Shown here: one piece after another, positions 7,762-9,850 of the stretch
Numbering within the stretch: the stretch's first letter is position 1
How the letters are laid out: the number at the start of each line of letters is the position of its first letter
Origin: Rhodocyclales bacterium
Lineage (GTDB): Bacteria > Pseudomonadota > Gammaproteobacteria > Burkholderiales > Rhodocyclaceae
Direction of reading: 5' to 3'
NCBI GenBank assembly: GCA_021286885.1
Contig: JAJTBM010000076.1
Location: 1-9,850 of the forward strand
DNA length: 9,850 bases
The notes under the pieces: model-generated
Seen by the model: only the letters and a program-made list of their open reading frames with translations
What the model was told of the DNA's origin: nothing
Databases searched by the model: none
Translations under genes and position numbers: made by a program

Positions 7762-9850
7762 ATGAACGCCCGTGTACTGGTGGTGGATGATGATCCGCTG
7801 ATTCGGCTTCTGGCCCGGGAGGCCTTGCTGGAGATCGGGCTTGAGGTGGAAGAGGCCGAGGATGGCCCGGCTGCGCTGGCGGCGGCCGAGGCGGTGCAGC
7901 CGGATCTGATCCTGCTGGATGTGGTGATGCCCGGCATGAGCGGCTTTGAGGTGTGTCGTCATCTGCGGGACGGAATGCGTACCCGTCTGATTCCCGTCAT
8001 CATGCTGACCGGCCTGGGGGATGAGGATTCCATTGCCCGGGCGTTTGATGCGGGGGCCACCGACTTCATTCTCAAACCCATCAACTGGACCCTGCTGCGT
8101 TTTCGTACCCGCTATGTGCTGCGCACTGCCCAGTTGATGAAGGAGCTGGTGCGTAACAAGGAAAGCCTGTCCAACGCCCAGCGGATTGCCCGGTTGGGCA
8201 GCTGGGAGTGGTACCCGGATGAGGGCCGGCTGGTGCGTTCGGTGCAGTATTACCGGCTCTTTGGCCAGACGTCGGAAACCTTGCAGGGCGATATGGAGGC
8301 GGTGTTGCCGCTGGTCTATGGCCCAGATCGGGCGGCGGTGGCGGCGGCCTTTGGTGCGGCCCGTCAAGGCATGGGTTATCAGCTCACTTACCGGGTGGTG
8401 TGGCCGGACGGCTCGGTACGCACGGTGCAGGAAACCGCCGAGCCCATCCTGCCCGAGATGCGCATGGGCCCCGGCGAGGTGATCGAAGGCAGCATTCAAG
8501 ACATCACTGATCAGGTGGATGCCCAGCGCCGCATCCGTCAGCTGGCCTATTTTGATCCCCTGACGGGCTTGCCCAATCGGGAGTTCTTTCGAGAGGCGCT
8601 GTTGGCTGCGGTCGCCCGGCTGCAACGCCAGAACGGGCGCTGTGCGGTGATGGTGCTGGATATCGACCGCTTTGCCCGGATCAATGAAAGTCTGGGCGAA
8701 GACCGGGGAGATCAGGTCTTGCAGGTGCTGGCCCACCGGCTGCGGGAGGCCATGGGCGACCGGCTGCAGGCGGAGCCGGCGGGGGGCGGAAATCTGCCCC
8801 GCTTTAAGGTGGCTCGTTTGGCCGCCGACGAATTCGGGATTCTGCTCCCCGATGTGGTGAGTGACGATGAGGCGCTGGATCGGGCCCAGGAGCTGCTGGG
8901 GGTGCTGCGCGCACCTATCCGGGTGCCGGGCCAGGACATCGTGCTCAGTGCCCGGATTGGCGTGGCCCTGCTGCCTGAACATGCGCTGGATGCCGACGCG
9001 CTGCTCAAAGCGGCAGAAACCGCCCTGAGCCAGGCCAAACGGGGCGGTGGCGGCCACATTTCCTTGTTCTCCGAACAAATGAAGGTGGCAGCCTTCCTGC
9101 GCTTCACCCTGGAAGGGGATTTGAGCCGGGCCATCCACGATGAAGTGCTGCAGGTGGTCTATCAGCCCATCATTGATGTGGATAGCGGCAAGATCGTCAA
9201 GGCCGAAGCCCTGGTGCGTTGGCCCCATCTGGCCCGGGGCTCGGTGCCGCCCTCCGAGTTCATCAGCCTGGCCGAGGAGTCGGGCTTGATTGTGCCCCTC
9301 ACCCGGGCGGTGATGGGGCGGGTGGTGGGCGATGTGGCCCGCCTGGCCTTGGATATGCCCACCGGGTTTCGGATTGCGGTCAATCTGTCGGGTTTGAACT
9401 TCATGGACGCCCGCCTGATTCCGGGCCTGCGGGCCCAGTTGGAGGCCGCAGGCGTACATCCCTCCCGGCTGGAGTTTGAACTGACCGAAACCGTGCTGAT
9501 GCGGGATCTGGACTACGCCACCCAGGTCTTGGGGCAATTGCGGGAGATGGGTTTCAAGGTGGCGGTGGATGATTTCGGCACCGGCTACTCTTCCTTGGCC
9601 TATCTGCGCAAGTTGGCGGTGGATACCCTCAAGATCGACCGTTCCTTCGTAAACGAGTTGAACGATGGTCAGGGGATGGCCATCGTCGAGGCCGTCATTG
9701 GCCTCGCCCATAGCCTGGGCTTGGAAGTGGTGGCCGAAGGGGTGGAAACCGTCGATCAGCTGGAAGCCCTGCGTCAGCGGGGCTGCCATTTGGTCCAGGG
9801 CTACCTGTTTGCCACGCCCATGCCCTGGGACAAACTGGCCCATTTACTCC
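7762..9850 (+). CDS. Response regulator REC-PAS-GGDEF(degenerate)-EAL, 3' end missing
   Basis: This frame is open from ATG 7762 to the window edge (696 codons, no stop), and GGAGG lies 7 bases upstream. Domains: receiver 1-120 with Asp9-11, phospho-site Asp53, Thr83 and Lys105; PAS about 135-250, ending [13 protein letters not shown] about 258-438 with DPLTGLPNR (265-273) and the metal-site Asp300/Asp302; EAL about 450-696. The signature motif reads ARLAADEF (351-358), so both glycines are alanine, and the I-site RxxD is absent. The EAL domain keeps EAL (482-484), Asn541, Glu573, DDFGTG (603-608), Lys624, Glu659 and Gln679. Prediction: a cytoplasmic c-di-GMP phosphodiesterase whose GGDEF part is inactive or only binds GTP. 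It is likely phosphorylated by the HPt of the upstream kinase, with which it probably shares a transcript. Only a short C-terminal tail should be missing. Confidence 0.95.
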   Translation, partial: MNARVLVVDDDPLIRLLAREALLEIGLEVEEAEDGPAALAAAEAVQPDLILLDVVMPGMSGFEVCRHLRDGMRTRLIPVIMLTGLGDEDSIARAFDAGATDFILKPINWTLLRFRTRYVLRTAQLMKELVRNKESLSNAQRIARLGSWEWYPDEGRLVRSVQYYRLFGQTSETLQGDMEAVLPLVYGPDRAAVAAAFGAARQGMGYQLTYRVVWPDGSVRTVQETAEPILPEMRMGPGEVIEGSIQDITDQVDAQRRIRQLAYFDPLTGLPNREFFREALLAAVARLQRQNGRCAVMVLDIDRFARINESLGEDRGDQVLQVLAHRLREAMGDRLQAEPAGGGNLPRFKVARLAADEFGILLPDVVSDDEALDRAQELLGVLRAPIRVPGQDIVLSARIGVALLPEHALDADALLKAAETALSQAKRGGGGHISLFSEQMKVAAFLRFTLEGDLSRAIHDEVLQVVYQPIIDVDSGKIVKAEALVRWPHLARGSVPPSEFISLAEESGLIVPLTRAVMGRVVGDVARLALDMPTGFRIAVNLSGLNFMDARLIPGLRAQLEAAGVHPSRLEFELTETVLMRDLDYATQVLGQLREMGFKVAVDDFGTGYSSLAYLRKLAVDTLKIDRSFVNELNDGQGMAIVEAVIGLAHSLGLEVVAEGVETVDQLEALRQRGCHLVQGYLFATPMPWDKLAHLL

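Noticed and set aside
7567..9843. A 758-codon open frame on the minus strand, antisense to the response regulator, with a WRTK repeat.
   Set aside because: It lies opposite a plus-strand gene with clear REC, PAS, GGDEF and EAL motifs. Its His/Gln/Gly-rich product has no recognisable domain, and the WRTK repeat is just the 12-bp tandem array read backwards. Long antisense frames are common in GC-rich genes.

Overview
The window looks like a chromosomal piece of a GC-rich Gram-negative bacterium, most likely a betaproteobacterium. The grounds are the minus-strand order rplU-rpmA-obgE-proB, a glutaminyl-tRNA synthetase gene beside it, high GC codon use, and a periplasm-facing YfiR/CHASE8-type signalling pair. 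A Rhodocyclales-like host is a guess from general resemblance and was not tested.

Left half (1-4111, all minus strand) is housekeeping. Read in the direction of transcription, glnS (glutaminyl-tRNA synthetase) comes first, then a promoter with near-consensus -35 and -10 boxes drives rplU (L21) and rpmA (L27). A strong intrinsic terminator lies after rpmA, followed by obgE (ribosome-assembly GTPase) and proB (glutamate 5-kinase). proB overlaps the end of obgE by 20 bp and runs off the left edge.

The divergent intergenic region (4112-4410) carries the glnS leader with a GC-rich hairpin and a -10-like box. Next to it is an AT-richer stretch with three inverted repeats that could be operators for the rightward genes.

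Right half (4411-9850, plus strand) is a compact signalling operon. First is a secreted YfiR-family (DUF4154) periplasmic protein. Second, overlapping it by ATGA, is a 904-residue hybrid histidine kinase with a CHASE8-like periplasmic sensor, HAMP, HisKA, HATPase, a degenerate pseudo-receiver, a true receiver and an HPt domain. Third, after a 12-bp tandem repeat, is a REC-PAS-GGDEF-EAL response regulator that runs off the right edge. Its GGDEF signature is degenerate (AADEF) and its EAL catalytic residues are intact.

The likely logic is inferred from domains. In the known Yfi system, periplasmic YfiR represses a CHASE8-HAMP-GGDEF cyclase (YfiN). Here the YfiR-like protein is paired with a CHASE8-HAMP histidine kinase, and c-di-GMP output has moved to a separate regulator reached by a phosphorelay (His283 -> Asp687 -> His841 -> Asp53 of the regulator). 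That regulator is predicted to degrade rather than make c-di-GMP. This rewired Yfi-like module is the most interesting content of the window. No RNA genes, insertion sequences or CRISPR arrays were seen.
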